This document shows, in pieces, positions 22,158 to 33,400 of a stretch of DNA of 64,000 nucleotides. Position numbers and translations under genes: made by a program. The stretch comes from Rotaria macrura (lineage: Eukaryota; Rotifera; Eurotatoria; Philodinida; Philodinidae). The notes under the pieces are model-generated. The model did no database searches and was not told where the DNA came from. It worked only from the letters and a program-made list of their open reading frames with translations. The stretch covers positions 1 to 64,000 of the forward strand of contig OENT01000606.1 of the NCBI GenBank assembly GCA_900239685.1, in the 5' to 3' direction. Numbering within the stretch: the first letter of the stretch is position 1; every line of letters begins with the position of its first letter.

Positions 22158-24200
22158 CTAGATGAATAAATTGGCATAGATTAATTTTAGAAATATATCA
22201 ATTGCAAAATCGAATGGCATTGATTAGAGTTTCTCAGGCGGTAAATATCTTCTGTATCGTAATAAAAAATATAAAGTATCAGATTTTATACAATCATAGT
22301 GTCTTGTGTCTATATTAATTAAATTGATATTAATTTCTTGTTACAGTCACGAAAATCATATCTTCTATTGAGAAAAAAGCTCCATTTATTTTAGGTTATT
22401 CATGATGGAAAGCATGTTAAACTTGAACGTGATTGTGCAGTCCTATCTAAAGTAAAATTGAGTGTTCTTACGATAAACCTCGATGAACAGAACAAAGACA
22501 GAAATTCCGATTTAGAAATATACAAAAGACGCAAGACAAAATCTGAGGAATTATTAAATTCCAATTTATCATGCAATTCTCTCAGTCATTTTTTCATTTT
22601 TTTTTCAAAATCCTTAGTTTGGTCAGTGAAATTTTTACTGTTTCAAATAAAATAAGGTGAACTTTATGAAATCATATAATTATAGAGAATCCTAGTGAAC
22701 TTCTAGAAAATAGAATAGACTTGGCCTGCACAACATTCTTTTCGAAAAATATATCGTCAAAAGATTCAGTAAAAAACTTAGTAACAGAATATTAGTAAAA
22801 TATAAATGTATACGCTATACTATCTATGGGCGACAAAATGATGAAAACAGACTGTTTCGTTGTTTTAATAAGTTAAAAAATAAATTGAGCCATCTTTTCT
22901 CTATTTTCATATGAATGAAAATGTATTTAATTGTGAATAGATACACCTAAGAATTTTGAAAAAGAACTTTGTATTCAATCATATAAAAAAAATTAAGCGT
23001 CTTGACATTATTAAAAATTTTAATAATTTTACATTAACTAGAATTTCCTAGCACCACACTTAGAAGAATGCTTTTTAATCTAGCATTCTCATGCAATTGC
23101 TCTTTATGCCAAATTTCCATACTAATCTATAATGTTGGATTATAAATTACATACATTCTCTCGACCTGGCAGCCATCGTGACACGTGTAAGCTAACTTAT
23201 TCAGAAGAACGACTGTACTACAATAGATATAGATGACAATTAAACAGCAGAAAGCGAATGTATCGTAACAGTACTCCATACGCACCTATGTCAACAAAAA
23301 TATTTACCTAACACACGCCATCGGCAACTTTACTCAGAACTCTTAAAAACTTGTAGGCATATAAAGAGGTCACATATCATCATGAATAAAATTCAATTTC
23401 TGAAATTTTAATTTAGAGCTGTGCTCTTGTACGTTTATTTTCGTTAGAGTATTTTTTTTCTCCTAAAAGTAAACAAAAATCATGATCTACAAGTATCAAT
23501 ACATTCGTGAAATATCTTCTTAATCGAAATACAGGTCGATGTGAAACATTTCTCTTAGTTTCAGTTTCATAGAAACAAATAGTAAAATCATTCCATTGAT
23601 ATTTTCTATGATAAATTCGTGACAATAGTATAGAAAGATACGCATTGACCATAATTTGAATCTGATAAGGTTGAAATGAGAAGAAACATGATGGACTCTG
23701 TTTATCTAGTTTGTCGTCATATTGGTAAACGCATACATAGGGCGAGGAAAAAATAGGCATGTACTTTGATACATACGTTACTGTTTTAAAGCTCGGAGTT
23801 TGATCTCTATTCATTTATCTATGTGTATTCATACTAGTTTATATGATAATCAAAGCTCTTTAATAGAATGTTCAAACAATAACCTTTGCTTGAATATAGA
23901 TACAGACGATAAAGCATTCATTACAACTGTATTTAGTAAAAAATTTGCTCTTAATTACATCTTGTACGGATATTACTAAGGCGTCATGTAAAAAATGACT
24001 TCCGATAGAAAATTGGTAACAGCACTTATCTGAATAGCTATACTCAAACACACAAAAACGTCTATTTGCTGACAAGCAGATTGAAACAAGAATTTCATAC
24101 AGGTAATAACATCATTGGAATAATCAAAAAATTGGTTACTCATTTTGAAAGTTAAGTCGAAATAATAACTATGAATTAATATTACCAATGATCATCGGTA
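22158..24200. other. Intergenic stretch with weak coding-like pieces
   Basis: Bases 22395-22520 (plus strand) follow an acceptor-like ttttag and read VIHDGKHVKLERDCAVLSKV, which looks coding but belongs to no gene I can assemble. The rest is AT-rich; overlapping opposite frames at 23872-24188 are chance. The separate reverse frame at 23413-23814 is listed on its own. Confidence 0.3.
23413..23814 (-). CDS. Unrecognised 133-residue open frame
   Basis: Starts at an ATG at 23814. No named domain, signal peptide or repeat is evident. The protein is basic and aromatic-rich (FSFQPYQIQIMVNAYLSILL in the middle, RPVFRLRRYFTNVLILVDHD later). It is longer than most chance frames in this AT-rich region, which is the main reason to list it. 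It could be the last exon of a gene or a decayed fragment. Expression and homology are unknown. Confidence 0.3.
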   Translation of the reverse strand: MNRDQTPSFKTVTYVSKYMPIFSSPYVCVYQYDDKLDKQSPSCFFSFQPYQIQIMVNAYLSILLSRIYHRKYQWNDFTICFYETETKRNVSHRPVFRLRRYFTNVLILVDHDFCLLLGEKKYSNENKRTRAQL

Positions 24201-24920
24201 GTTACTAACAGTGTTTCCAATAGCAGGTGTACCAAGCAGAAGTAAAATGTACAGAACATCTGCTAATTCTGATTTACACTCTGATTTACACTTTGCTCTA
24301 AAAACCAAAATGTACTGTGTACATTTTGCAAAATCTATTTACACTTTGATTCCAGAACTTTGCCTACTGTATAAGATATTAGACCATGACCTTTGAATGA
24401 TTTTTGTTGTTCAAACTCATTTTCTTCTCATAGTTTTGAAAATGTTGTGTCAGATTATGAAACAGTATGTCTACTTATCATTTATTTGCATGTGGACGCA
24501 AAGGGGTCGGAACTCGGAATGAGAGGCTTAGCTACATTGTTCTTCATTTCAATCACATGTGCGCACTGATTGGTGTGATTCACATAGACAACATAATGTG
24601 ACGGTGACGGTGCTGCAATTAAAACGAAGAAATACAGTTGGTTGAAAACTCCGAGAAAGCTTTAGCCAAATATTTTTCAATCAGGTGACCCTTATATCTC
24701 TTGCAAAGTCCTGTTGTCCCTGCTAATTGCTTTCTAAAGTTTTGTCTATATTCATCACTGCAAAACGAACAATACGTCTTTTTAGATAAAAGAAATTGGC
24801 TTCAGTACGCTTTGTACACTTCGTTGCCAAAAACAACGTGTAAACGTACATTTTGCTCATATAAGTAAAGAGTACATGTACATTTTGTTTTAGATTTCTA
24901 TTGGAAACACTGGTTACTAA
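24201..24920. mobile_element. Non-autonomous hAT-type DNA transposon with 8 bp target duplication
   Basis: Element body 24209-24912 (704 bases) begins CAGTGTTTCCAATAG and ends with its exact complement at 24898-24912, a perfect 15-base terminal inverted repeat. It is flanked by identical 8-base copies GTTACTAA at 24201-24208 and 24913-24920. CAG..CTG termini and 8-base duplications are the marks of hAT elements. Subterminal copies of the 9-mer AAAATGTAC occur in both orientations at 24244-24252, 24307-24315, 24319-24327, 24846-24854 and 24878-24886, probably transposase-binding sites. There is no transposase; the small open frames inside are incidental. Confidence 0.93.
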
Positions 24921-25332
24921 TGCCATTCAATAATGACATTGAAACACTTAAAAAAATCAAAGACAAGCGCCCTCTGACGAGTTCTCTTCTTGACTGGTTC
25001 TCAGTTTGTTCCTATATTTATTTATTGAAGCGTTGAAATAGATTCTTCAGAAAAACTATACGATCTGATGCTATTTATCTAGTATTTATTATAGTTCTGA
25101 GTTTCATCGCAATTATTAAAATTACTCATAATGTTATCTAACTTCTACGATGCTATTGATATTGACATATAACGATTCCGCTGCACAGTTCTAACAACAA
25201 GGCACACTATTATATTGAAAGAGTGTTCTCTCGAAATTTTTTTCTGTTTCGTAATCTTTATGTATAGAATTATTGACACTGGGCTTATTTTGTGTACATG
25301 TACCAACGTATTCGTAATTTACTTTAGAAACA

Positions 25333-26517
25333 ATGATTCGTATCGAAGAACTCGATGATCATCGGGAATCTACTTTCACATTTACCATCTTAACCTACAA
25401 TTGTCTTGCATCGGATCTTGCAGAATCTAAATTTTTCCCACACACTGATCCGAAGTATCTTGATTTTTCTTATCGATCAAAATTATTTGAACATGAATTA
25501 CAATCACTCAATGCTGATATCATTTGTTTACAAGAAATACACATAGATAATTATCGTCAATGGCTCAGTCCATTCCTTTTTCATTTGGGATACAATGAAG
25601 GCACTTTTGCAGAACGTGGTGGTAACAAAGCTAAAGATGGTGTTGTCATATTTTTCAAACGAGATAAATTCAAACTGATATTTCAACATCGACTTAGTTA
25701 TTTCGATAGTGCAAAAATTCAATTTCCAACACAAACATCATTAGCTACTTATAATGTCGCTCTGTTCTGTCTTATACAAATCAAAAGTAATGAGGTAAAA
25801 TAATATCACACTCCAATTGTGACAAAGTTCCCTAAAACGTTTCAAGTTTCATTGAAAATTGACCATCTTGAACATAGTCGAATCCTTCATTTGATTACAC
25901 TTGTAATGAAAATTTCCAAAATTAAATGTGATTGTTTTTAGACGAATGTGTCCAATACAGAAGAACGTCAATTTTGGATATGTAATACACATTTAAATTG
26001 GAATCAAACTTTGTGTGCTACACAATTCTTTCAGATTCGTACCTTTTTCCAGGAACTTACTCGATTAAACAAGGAAGTTAATAATAAATCGTTTCTTGTC
26101 GTCGGGGATTTCAATAGTACAAGTGATTCGATTGTTCATGATTATATAAGGCATGGATTTCTTACAGATACATCTGATTATTATTCGAAAGTCTATGATA
26201 TATTTTTGCCATTGCTTGACGGGGATTCAGAGAAAACTAAGAAGTATCTTACTGAATCTCATGTGTATAAAGGAACCTTGGAGAGTGCTTATAACAAAAA
26301 TACTTTTTCAATGCCATTTACTACACGAATCGTTAATGAGTTGTGTAGTACTATTGATTATATTTATTATCAACGTGATCGTATGCGTCCTCTACAATTA
26401 TTCAATGCATTGCAAACCGATGGTAAACGAGCAGTAGATGAAAATTTTACTTTACCGAACGAACATCATCCAAGTGATCATTTGCCAATGATGGCCGAAA
26501 TCGAATTACTAGAATAG
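25333..26517 (+). CDS. CCR4/ANGEL/nocturnin-like EEP protein
   Basis: Two exons, 25333-25794 and 25942-26517, with a 147 bp gtaaaa...tag intron in phase 0; 345 residues. CCR4-class features in order: ILTYNCLASDLAES near residue 18 (metal Asn), SYRSKLFEHEL, LNADIICLQEI (catalytic Glu near 69), KAKDGVVIFFKRDKF, CNTHLNWN, FLVVGDFNSTSDS (active-site Asp/Asn), STIDYIYY, and HHPSDHLPMMAEI at the C-terminus with the Asp-His pair. The family contains mRNA deadenylases (CCR4), nocturnin and ANGEL proteins acting on RNA ends. No leucine-rich repeat or mitochondrial leader is present, so an ANGEL-type assignment fits better than CCR4 itself. All catalytic residues look intact. Start at the first ATG; no in-frame upstream extension is evident. 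Confidence 0.9.
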
Positions 26518-27156
26518 TCTACTAACAACAATGCTGGGATTTGAACACGGGAAAATGTATGAATGGATACGAAAACTTCCAAAAACTAGATTTTTACAAA
26601 CATAAAATATATTTTCTTAAATAGCCTGTTTTTGAAAAAATGCTAAAAACAAATCACGTTGTGCATGATCTTTTTATTTCCAGCCAATTCTTTCAGTTTT
26701 TCTTTTTCATAAAATCATTCAATGGAATATTTAATACAGACTGCATCTGACTCACAGAAATATAAATGTTTTGTCTTCATCGTTTCTTATTCTACCGAAG
26801 CTTTCCGTTGAATCGTACTTCTAATGAAATCACCACATTCATAGTAGTCATAATATGGAATATGTGTAGCAACGATTATATTCTTTCATAATCACAATCA
26901 ACAATCATGGTGTTTCATATAATGCTGCACGATGAACTACTGTTGTTGTTTGTTTATATTCACATCAATGAAACGATATGCAAAGAGTCAGTTTGAAAAT
27001 TCTACTCAATCGAGATAAAACAGTGTCTTGTGAATTATCGATCTTTGGTTTTGTTCCAATTATTAAATGAAGCACTGCGCAAGTTTTTTCGTCCGGTTGT
27101 ATTAAAAAACTTGACCAAGAACTAATTGTACTGGCATAATGCTCAGACATATTTAA
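26518..27156. other. Intergenic stretch
   Basis: No gene recognised; contains the 3' end of the CCR4-like gene. Short reverse frame 26965-27150 looks incidental. Confidence 0.35.
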
Positions 27157-28042
27157 GGTTTTGTGCTAAATTTCAGACTTATAAGTCTCATTTTTGCTGT
27201 AATACACTATGTCTAGTACGTTAAAGGTACGCGATTTCTAAAACGCTTGTAGCAGGTTCAAAGGTCGTGTTTTGCATATCAGTTTTCAATGCATCAATAA
27301 GTCTTAGTAAAAAAGCTAAAATACACCATAAGGTGCAACGTGAAAAGTTCTACAAGTTACATAAGAGTGTTGTTTTGTTCGACGCTGCGAAAAGATAATA
27401 CAAACGGAAAATTTCTTCTTCCCTCTTTTATCTTTGTGTGGCCTGTACAAATTCTAAAGCTTTTCACATTGCACCGTGCCTCATACTTCACTTTTTTAAA
27501 GAAATCGTATTATGTTATGAAGCACAAGAACGAAAACAGGGAGTTCTCGTTCATATTAACGATTTGAACTGTCAAAAATTAGTTACCAGAATAAGAATTC
27601 TTTTAAAAACAAGAAGTCCCTATATAATATAAACGTTTCTTTGAAAATTGTAAGGTTTTCACGCAGCATCTTATGATGTATTCTGTTTTTTTTAAATCTA
27701 ATATACCAGACGATAAATGATAAAAAATGCATTCGTCGCATAACAAAAAGACGACATTTTTGCAACGTGGAAATTCAATCTTTCAAAATTTTGTCAATTT
27801 CCAAAACAAAACCTGCAGCTGTATAAGTAGTTCCCTTATGTAAACTGTAGAGCCTTTCACGCTGCATCTTTGAATAGATATCGTTTTTGTAATAAGACGT
27901 GTTTCGGGATGAAAATATAAAATGCAAACTTCTACCATTTCTTATAGGTCATCCGTTAGCAGGTCGAGTTCACTTAACGTAAAAGAAATAGTGTATTACA
28001 GCGAGCATAAGACTTACAAGTCTGAAATTTTGCTCATAACCC
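27157..28042. mobile_element. Inverted-repeat element with six internal copies of a short motif
   Basis: The left end (27157, ggttttgtgctaaatttcag, then acttataagtct...gctgtaatacacta...acgttaa) matches the complement of the right end (about 27975-28042) over some 70 bases at roughly three quarters identity. Inside, a motif of the form tttcac(g/a)(c/t)(a/t)gca(t/c)c recurs in both orientations near 27331-27346, 27459-27476, 27654-27671, 27758-27773 and 27851-27870, with a looser copy near 27280-27296. No transposase is visible and no clear target duplication was found, so the class is open. Open frames at 27340-27765 fall inside and are not considered genes. Confidence 0.65.
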
Positions 28043-29662
28043 TAATTATGTCTGTATAATTAGCTCTTGTTCAAGTCTTTTCAAAAATCCGAGCGAAAAA
28101 ACCTTTCGTAGTGCCGCGTGTACTAGAGACGAATTCTTTTAAAATACTATGAAAAAAATAAGAAGCGGATCGCACGTTTATATACTTAAAGACACACGCT
28201 AGGATTATTCAAATAATGTCTTCAATTCATAATAAATCGTCCGATCCCAAATTTCCAATAAAAAACCATCAGAAAGATTGACAGCAGATTCGATTAAGTC
28301 CTGTTAGTATTCGCTTCTTGATCTGTACAGTGGTTGTAAAATGTCACTTTCAGGTGCAGAATATTATACTCTATCGAATCATGCCATTTTCCATAGAAAT
28401 CATCAAATGAAAAAACAAATCTTGTCTTGAGTGTGTCTCTCAATGGCAATCCTCGATGATTCTGTGATTTTATATGGGTGGCAGTCAAGTTACAGATGAC
28501 TCGAAAAGGAAATGTAATACACCCATGCCTGATGGACAAGTTCTCGTTCACTCATACTGACACTGAAAGGTACATAGAAAGAAATCTGTCTTCCCGATGT
28601 TTCTGCATTCAACGTAATATGTTATACATTCGACGTAGATCAGGGATTGAATTCGATCATAATATTTGTACTTGCATGATGAAAAAGAATCATAATTGAA
28701 CTCACTGTACATTCTACAGGAAGATACAAACTATTTACGATTGTTGTGCATAAATAAACAACGATGAACGCACATGCCACAAACACATGCATGTAAATAT
28801 GATTTCTTTTCAAATCAGAAATATGCTCACGTCAGAAATGTGCATAAATATCAGTCAAGAAAATCCTATCGTTCAACATTGCTGGATTTCTTTGCAAGAG
28901 TTATTACTTGTACGTCAATTCTAACGTATCAATGCCTTTATTATCGTATGAAGATTGGAATTGTAAAAAAATATTCTTCATCTCAATGTAAACTATTGTT
29001 ATTCATGAAACGTTATTACTACAATACCTCTGCGTCGACATTCAAATTTCGTTGATATAGTTTTGTTTTTTTGTAGAGCTTCATGAATGGATGTGATTAA
29101 TTGGTCTTTTATCTTACGTGAACAATAACTGTTAATTGATAAAGATGACGAAAATGAAAAGTCAAGGATGTACACAAGTATATATTTTGGTATACTTCAA
29201 TGAATTTCTCTCAGTCGTTTCTCTCAATTTGCCATGATGACTTTCGTTTTCACTATTCGCAATTGATTTTAAAACTTTTTTCTACTACAAAATAAAATAC
29301 CCACAAATGAACAATCCGTTGCTATCTGTCCGATAATCTCTAATTGATACTAGATGTAGAAGCATGAATCGTGTTGAAAATTTATTTTCTTTTGTGTTAA
29401 AATAATTATTTTCAATTTGTTACAGGAATGAATGTGAATTTCCCTCTATGATATAATCGAACGTATTTATTTGCTAAGTCTATTGGTTTTTGATGAAAAC
29501 AGATATATCTACCGATTGACGGATAGTCTTTTTTCTAACAAAGTTTTTGTTTTTCTTACTTCCTATGTATTCATTAATTATTACTTTTTTAATCTAACTG
29601 TATGTATATATATATACATATAACAATTCAAAAAAGAAAAATACAAAACAAACGGATTCTAA
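28043..29662. other. Intergenic stretch
   Basis: No gene recognised. Open frames at 28294-28699 overlap on opposite strands, and 28774-29055 has no domain. A short palindromic TA run lies at about 29601-29622 just downstream of the MYCBP-like gene. Confidence 0.35.
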
Positions 29663-30004
29663 TTAATTTTGTTCTTGACGTAATTGTGCAATGTGCATTC
29701 TAAGTTCATCGATTTCCTGTTGTAAACAATCGGCTTCAATCGTTTGTGGAATTTTCGAACGTAGAATATCTTTAAATTGTTCAAGTGGTGATGAGTACGA
29801 CACAGAATAGGATACATTAAGTTGAGCTACACAATCGGTTATTGCATCAATAGACCCTGACATTTCCAAATAGACTTGAAAAGCTTGTAAACGATTAAAT
29901 AATTCCGTTGATAAGGACAACGAAGGTGATGACGACGTTCGATCGGATGATGAACCGGATTCACAATCGTTTATTGGGGAATTAGGTGGTATGGATGATG
30001 ACAT
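29663..30004 (-). CDS. MYCBP: MYCBP (AMY-1)-like small coiled-coil protein
   Basis: 113 residues from the ATG at 30004 (MSSSIPPNSP); the frame is open upstream to 30094 but the extra residues are basic and unlike the family. A Ser-rich N-terminal tail of about 35 residues precedes the conserved core: LFNRLQAFQVYLEMSGSIDA, LTxVL-like ITDCVAQLNV, SPLEQFKDILR, and a C-terminal amphipathic helix QQEIDELRMHIAQLRQEQN. This order and spacing match the c-Myc-binding protein, whose human core reads FRRYLEKSGVLDTLTKVLV and ends in a heptad helix. In animals it binds c-Myc and AKAP proteins and is found in cilia and cytoplasm. It is divergent (head to head) from the CNNM gene, about 410 bases away, sharing a promoter region. 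Confidence 0.7.
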   Translation of the reverse strand: MSSSIPPNSPINDCESGSSSDRTSSSPSLSLSTELFNRLQAFQVYLEMSGSIDAITDCVAQLNVSYSVSYSSPLEQFKDILRSKIPQTIEADCLQQEIDELRMHIAQLRQEQN

Positions 30005-30415
30005 GGGTAATTTGTTTAGAAATCGGAGTACGGTAACTTTTACTTTTTCTATACGTTCGCTTTTCTTTTTACAACGAATGACTACAGCAATCAATCAATA
30101 AACGATTATCTTTTCTGACTAACCGTCTCTTTCTGTTCCCTCGCTGATTCAGTAGCGAGCAGCTTTAACAACGACGTGATAAAAAGAAAATCTTTTATTT
30201 CGCTTTTTTCCTGAAAAACATAAATACCTTTTCACTCAAGAAGTTATTATTTTACAATGTTCCTATTGTAACAGCGCGCCCTCTATTGCTCTGACTAAAA
30301 TTGCTTATTCCATCCAGAATTTATTTCTTTAATGTATCGATTGACATTGACATAAGAATTCAAGCAAGTAGAAATACAGTAATCAAATATATAACTCAAA
30401 ACAGAGCATTCGTTT
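30005..30415. promoter_or_regulatory. Shared divergent promoter region of the MYCBP-like and CNNM genes
   Basis: The 411 bases between two divergent start codons must hold both promoters and 5' untranslated regions. No single element such as a clear TATA box can be assigned. Bases 30261-30290 are more GC-rich (cagcgcgccctctattgctc) than the surroundings. Confidence 0.4.
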
Positions 30416-33400
30416 ATGATGCTAATCGTTTTCAACGTAATTTACATGATGATATACAATTTGTATCCGTGTTTACTAATTATTTTAAATATACGTCATG
30501 TATTGTCTCAATCAAACAGAACAACTTTGGTTTCAGTTTCAGCAAAATCTTTCGATGACAAGCCTGTTATAACACAATTTCTCGTTTTCTCCTCCGATTC
30601 CGAAACAGTGATAGGATTTGAACCTCAACAAGGTTGGATGCTTGGGTCAGAGAATGAATTTCGTCTATATGTCAGTGGTCGTAATCTGCGCCATACGTCA
30701 ATTGTATTTTCAACTGTAAAAGACGAATGTACATCTAATCATTTTATATCACCTATATATGTTTTATCAACAGCATCAATTATTGAACTTAATGTTCGAC
30801 TTAAAGATGTATCAAAAACTCATTCATCTGCATACGTTTGTCTTATGCCGTCAGTAGAATTAAAACTAAATAAGACTCTATCAAAAGATAGAAAACCATT
30901 GAAAGGACCATATTTTACATTCGTACGCGAGAAGGCTACATTACCATTGGCAGTGAAAATATGCTTAGTGCTCACTTTATTTGTTTTCTCAGGTTTTTTT
31001 AGGTAAAATGAATTTTCGCTTTGTTATGTTGTTTGCTAACTGAATGTGTTTTTAGTGGTTTGAATTTAGGTTTAATGTCATTGAGTGTCAATGATTTAAG
31101 ATTACTTGCAGAATCAGATGATTCTTCCATGCGTTTCTATGCTAAACGTGTTCTGCCATTGAGAAAACGTGGCAATTTCTTATTGTGCTCAATTGTTTTA
31201 GCTAATGTTTTAGCGAATTCATTAGGAACAGTTTTACTTGATTCGCTTGTTCACGGTTTATTCACTGTTATTGGTTCAACAATAATGATTGTATTGATGG
31301 GTGAAATTATTCCTCAGGCTATATGTTCTCGTTATGGATTAATTATTGGTGCACGTACACATCTTATAACGTGGGCTTCGATGATTGTAACCGGAGTCAT
31401 TTCATATCCGTTAGGCTTTATTCTTAACAAAATTCTTGGTCAAGAAGTAACAGCATCGTATACGCGTGATCAAATAGCTCGAATGCTAACAAAAATTAAT
31501 GCAGATATTGAAAAACCTGAACTTGATGTTATTACAGGTAAGATGAAAGAAAACATCATCTTCTGTATAAATAAGCTTGCATTTAAATATGTATTGATAA
31601 ATATCGAAATGCTCGAAAATCGCTTGATCAGTTCGAGAGAAAGTTGATCAAATCTCTAACTTGTTAGAGAAGTTTTATCAGTGCTAACAGTTGATTTCTC
31701 AGGAATAAGGTGAAACAAGTAGAATGATGCATTCGGCTAGTATTGAATATAAAAAATGGCGACTCAAATAATCTATCCAGGGTTGAATTTGATCATAAAT
31801 GAGATTTGTTGAAAATGCCTGTGTTTTACAATATTAACTTTGAAGAAGAATCCTAGTAACAGAATGTAAGTAAGAGTCTTGATATGAAACCATTCAGATG
31901 TCGCATGCAACAACGACTACCGACACTTTGTAGATTCGCTATTTTCTTAGTGTCTATCGGATTCTATTGATGAATACATATAACAAGTGTCATATCACAT
32001 TTGTAAGAAATTCAATCGTTGATTGCTCTAGACGACTCTTATTAGTATGGACCTATCAGATATTGAAGTGGTAATCTAGTTTTCGCGAAGTAAGGGCACT
32101 AACGCGGAAAATAGAAAGAATTCTTGAAAAAAAATCCAGACATAGTTTCATGGAAAATAAGTTTTTTTATTTGGCAATGCTGAGTATATGAAGAACTCTA
32201 CTACTGATTCAATATAGGCCAGATGAGTCTAATGTGATCGAAGTAGTTCTTTGATAATTACAGAATAGTTGAAATCTGAAAGTATTCATAAAACTTATGT
32301 CAACGTAGTCATTTTGCCAATGTCAATCTATTTAATTAGTTGTATGTCTTATAGCCTATTCTGTTCAGTTAGTTATCGAAACTCTATTGAAATTTGTCAT
32401 ACGAGTAGCAGCCGATTAATCTTGTCAAAATAAACGAAATAGATTGAAAAAAAGTCGATAGAATGTTTTTAGAATCCAATCTTGTTGATTTATCAAATTT
32501 TTAAAATAGAAGATGTTATTTTCTTTTTATAGGTGTTCTTTCATTACGAAAGAAACCTGCCAAAGAAGCGATGACTATGTTATCGGATGTTTACATGCTC
32601 GATAAAGATTTTACAACAGATGCCGACTTATTACTCGATGTGCATAAACATGGTTTTTCACGTATACCTGTTTATTCCAAAGAAAGGTTATCTATATCTA
32701 TATATAATAGATGGTTTTTCTAATGCAGTATTCTACATATGTATTTCATTTTACAGATCCAACGTTATTGGTATTGTTAAATTAAGAGATTTTGCTTTGA
32801 TTACACCAGAACAATATCATTTAACAGTAAAACATGTTCTTGAATATCATAGTCGTCTGTAAAACTTAACCTGTTAGAAACTGCTTTATTGAACTTTTTT
32901 AATAATAATTAGGTCCATTTGGTCACGCCAAAGCCAATGATTCATTATACAATTTAATGCAAGAATTTCTGAAAGGTAGATGAACGATGTAACACATGAT
33001 AGTTTAGTAAGAGTCATTTGTGTGATCATTTATTACAATTGAAGCACATTGGCATATTGCACTTGTACAAGAAGTTCGCACTGAAGAAGATAATGTTGAC
33101 CCAGTTTATACTACAGTTGGCATCATTACACTTGAAGATGTTTTTGAAGAAATTTTACAAAGAGAAATTATAGAAGAAGCCGATTTTTTTAGTAAAATAA
33201 TTGTTGTCTTTCAGTAGAAGAAAATATTTGAATATTTAAATTTTATAGCCGATAATCGTCGTAAAATTCAGCGTAAACGGGCTAAGACAATGGATTTTAC
33301 TGCATTAGCTAAACGTCCAGTTAAAGGTTAACAAGCAAATTTATTTTTCGTTTCTATGAGCTATGGTTCGATTTATTCAGGTCCTTCAATAAGTCCACAG

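Noticed and set aside
28294-29055. Open frames on both strands as genes
   Set aside because: Overlapping frames without motifs in AT-rich DNA.
31538-31647. CNNM ending at 31647 with residues after VITG
   Set aside because: These bases are intron; the CBS domains continue in frame from 32533.
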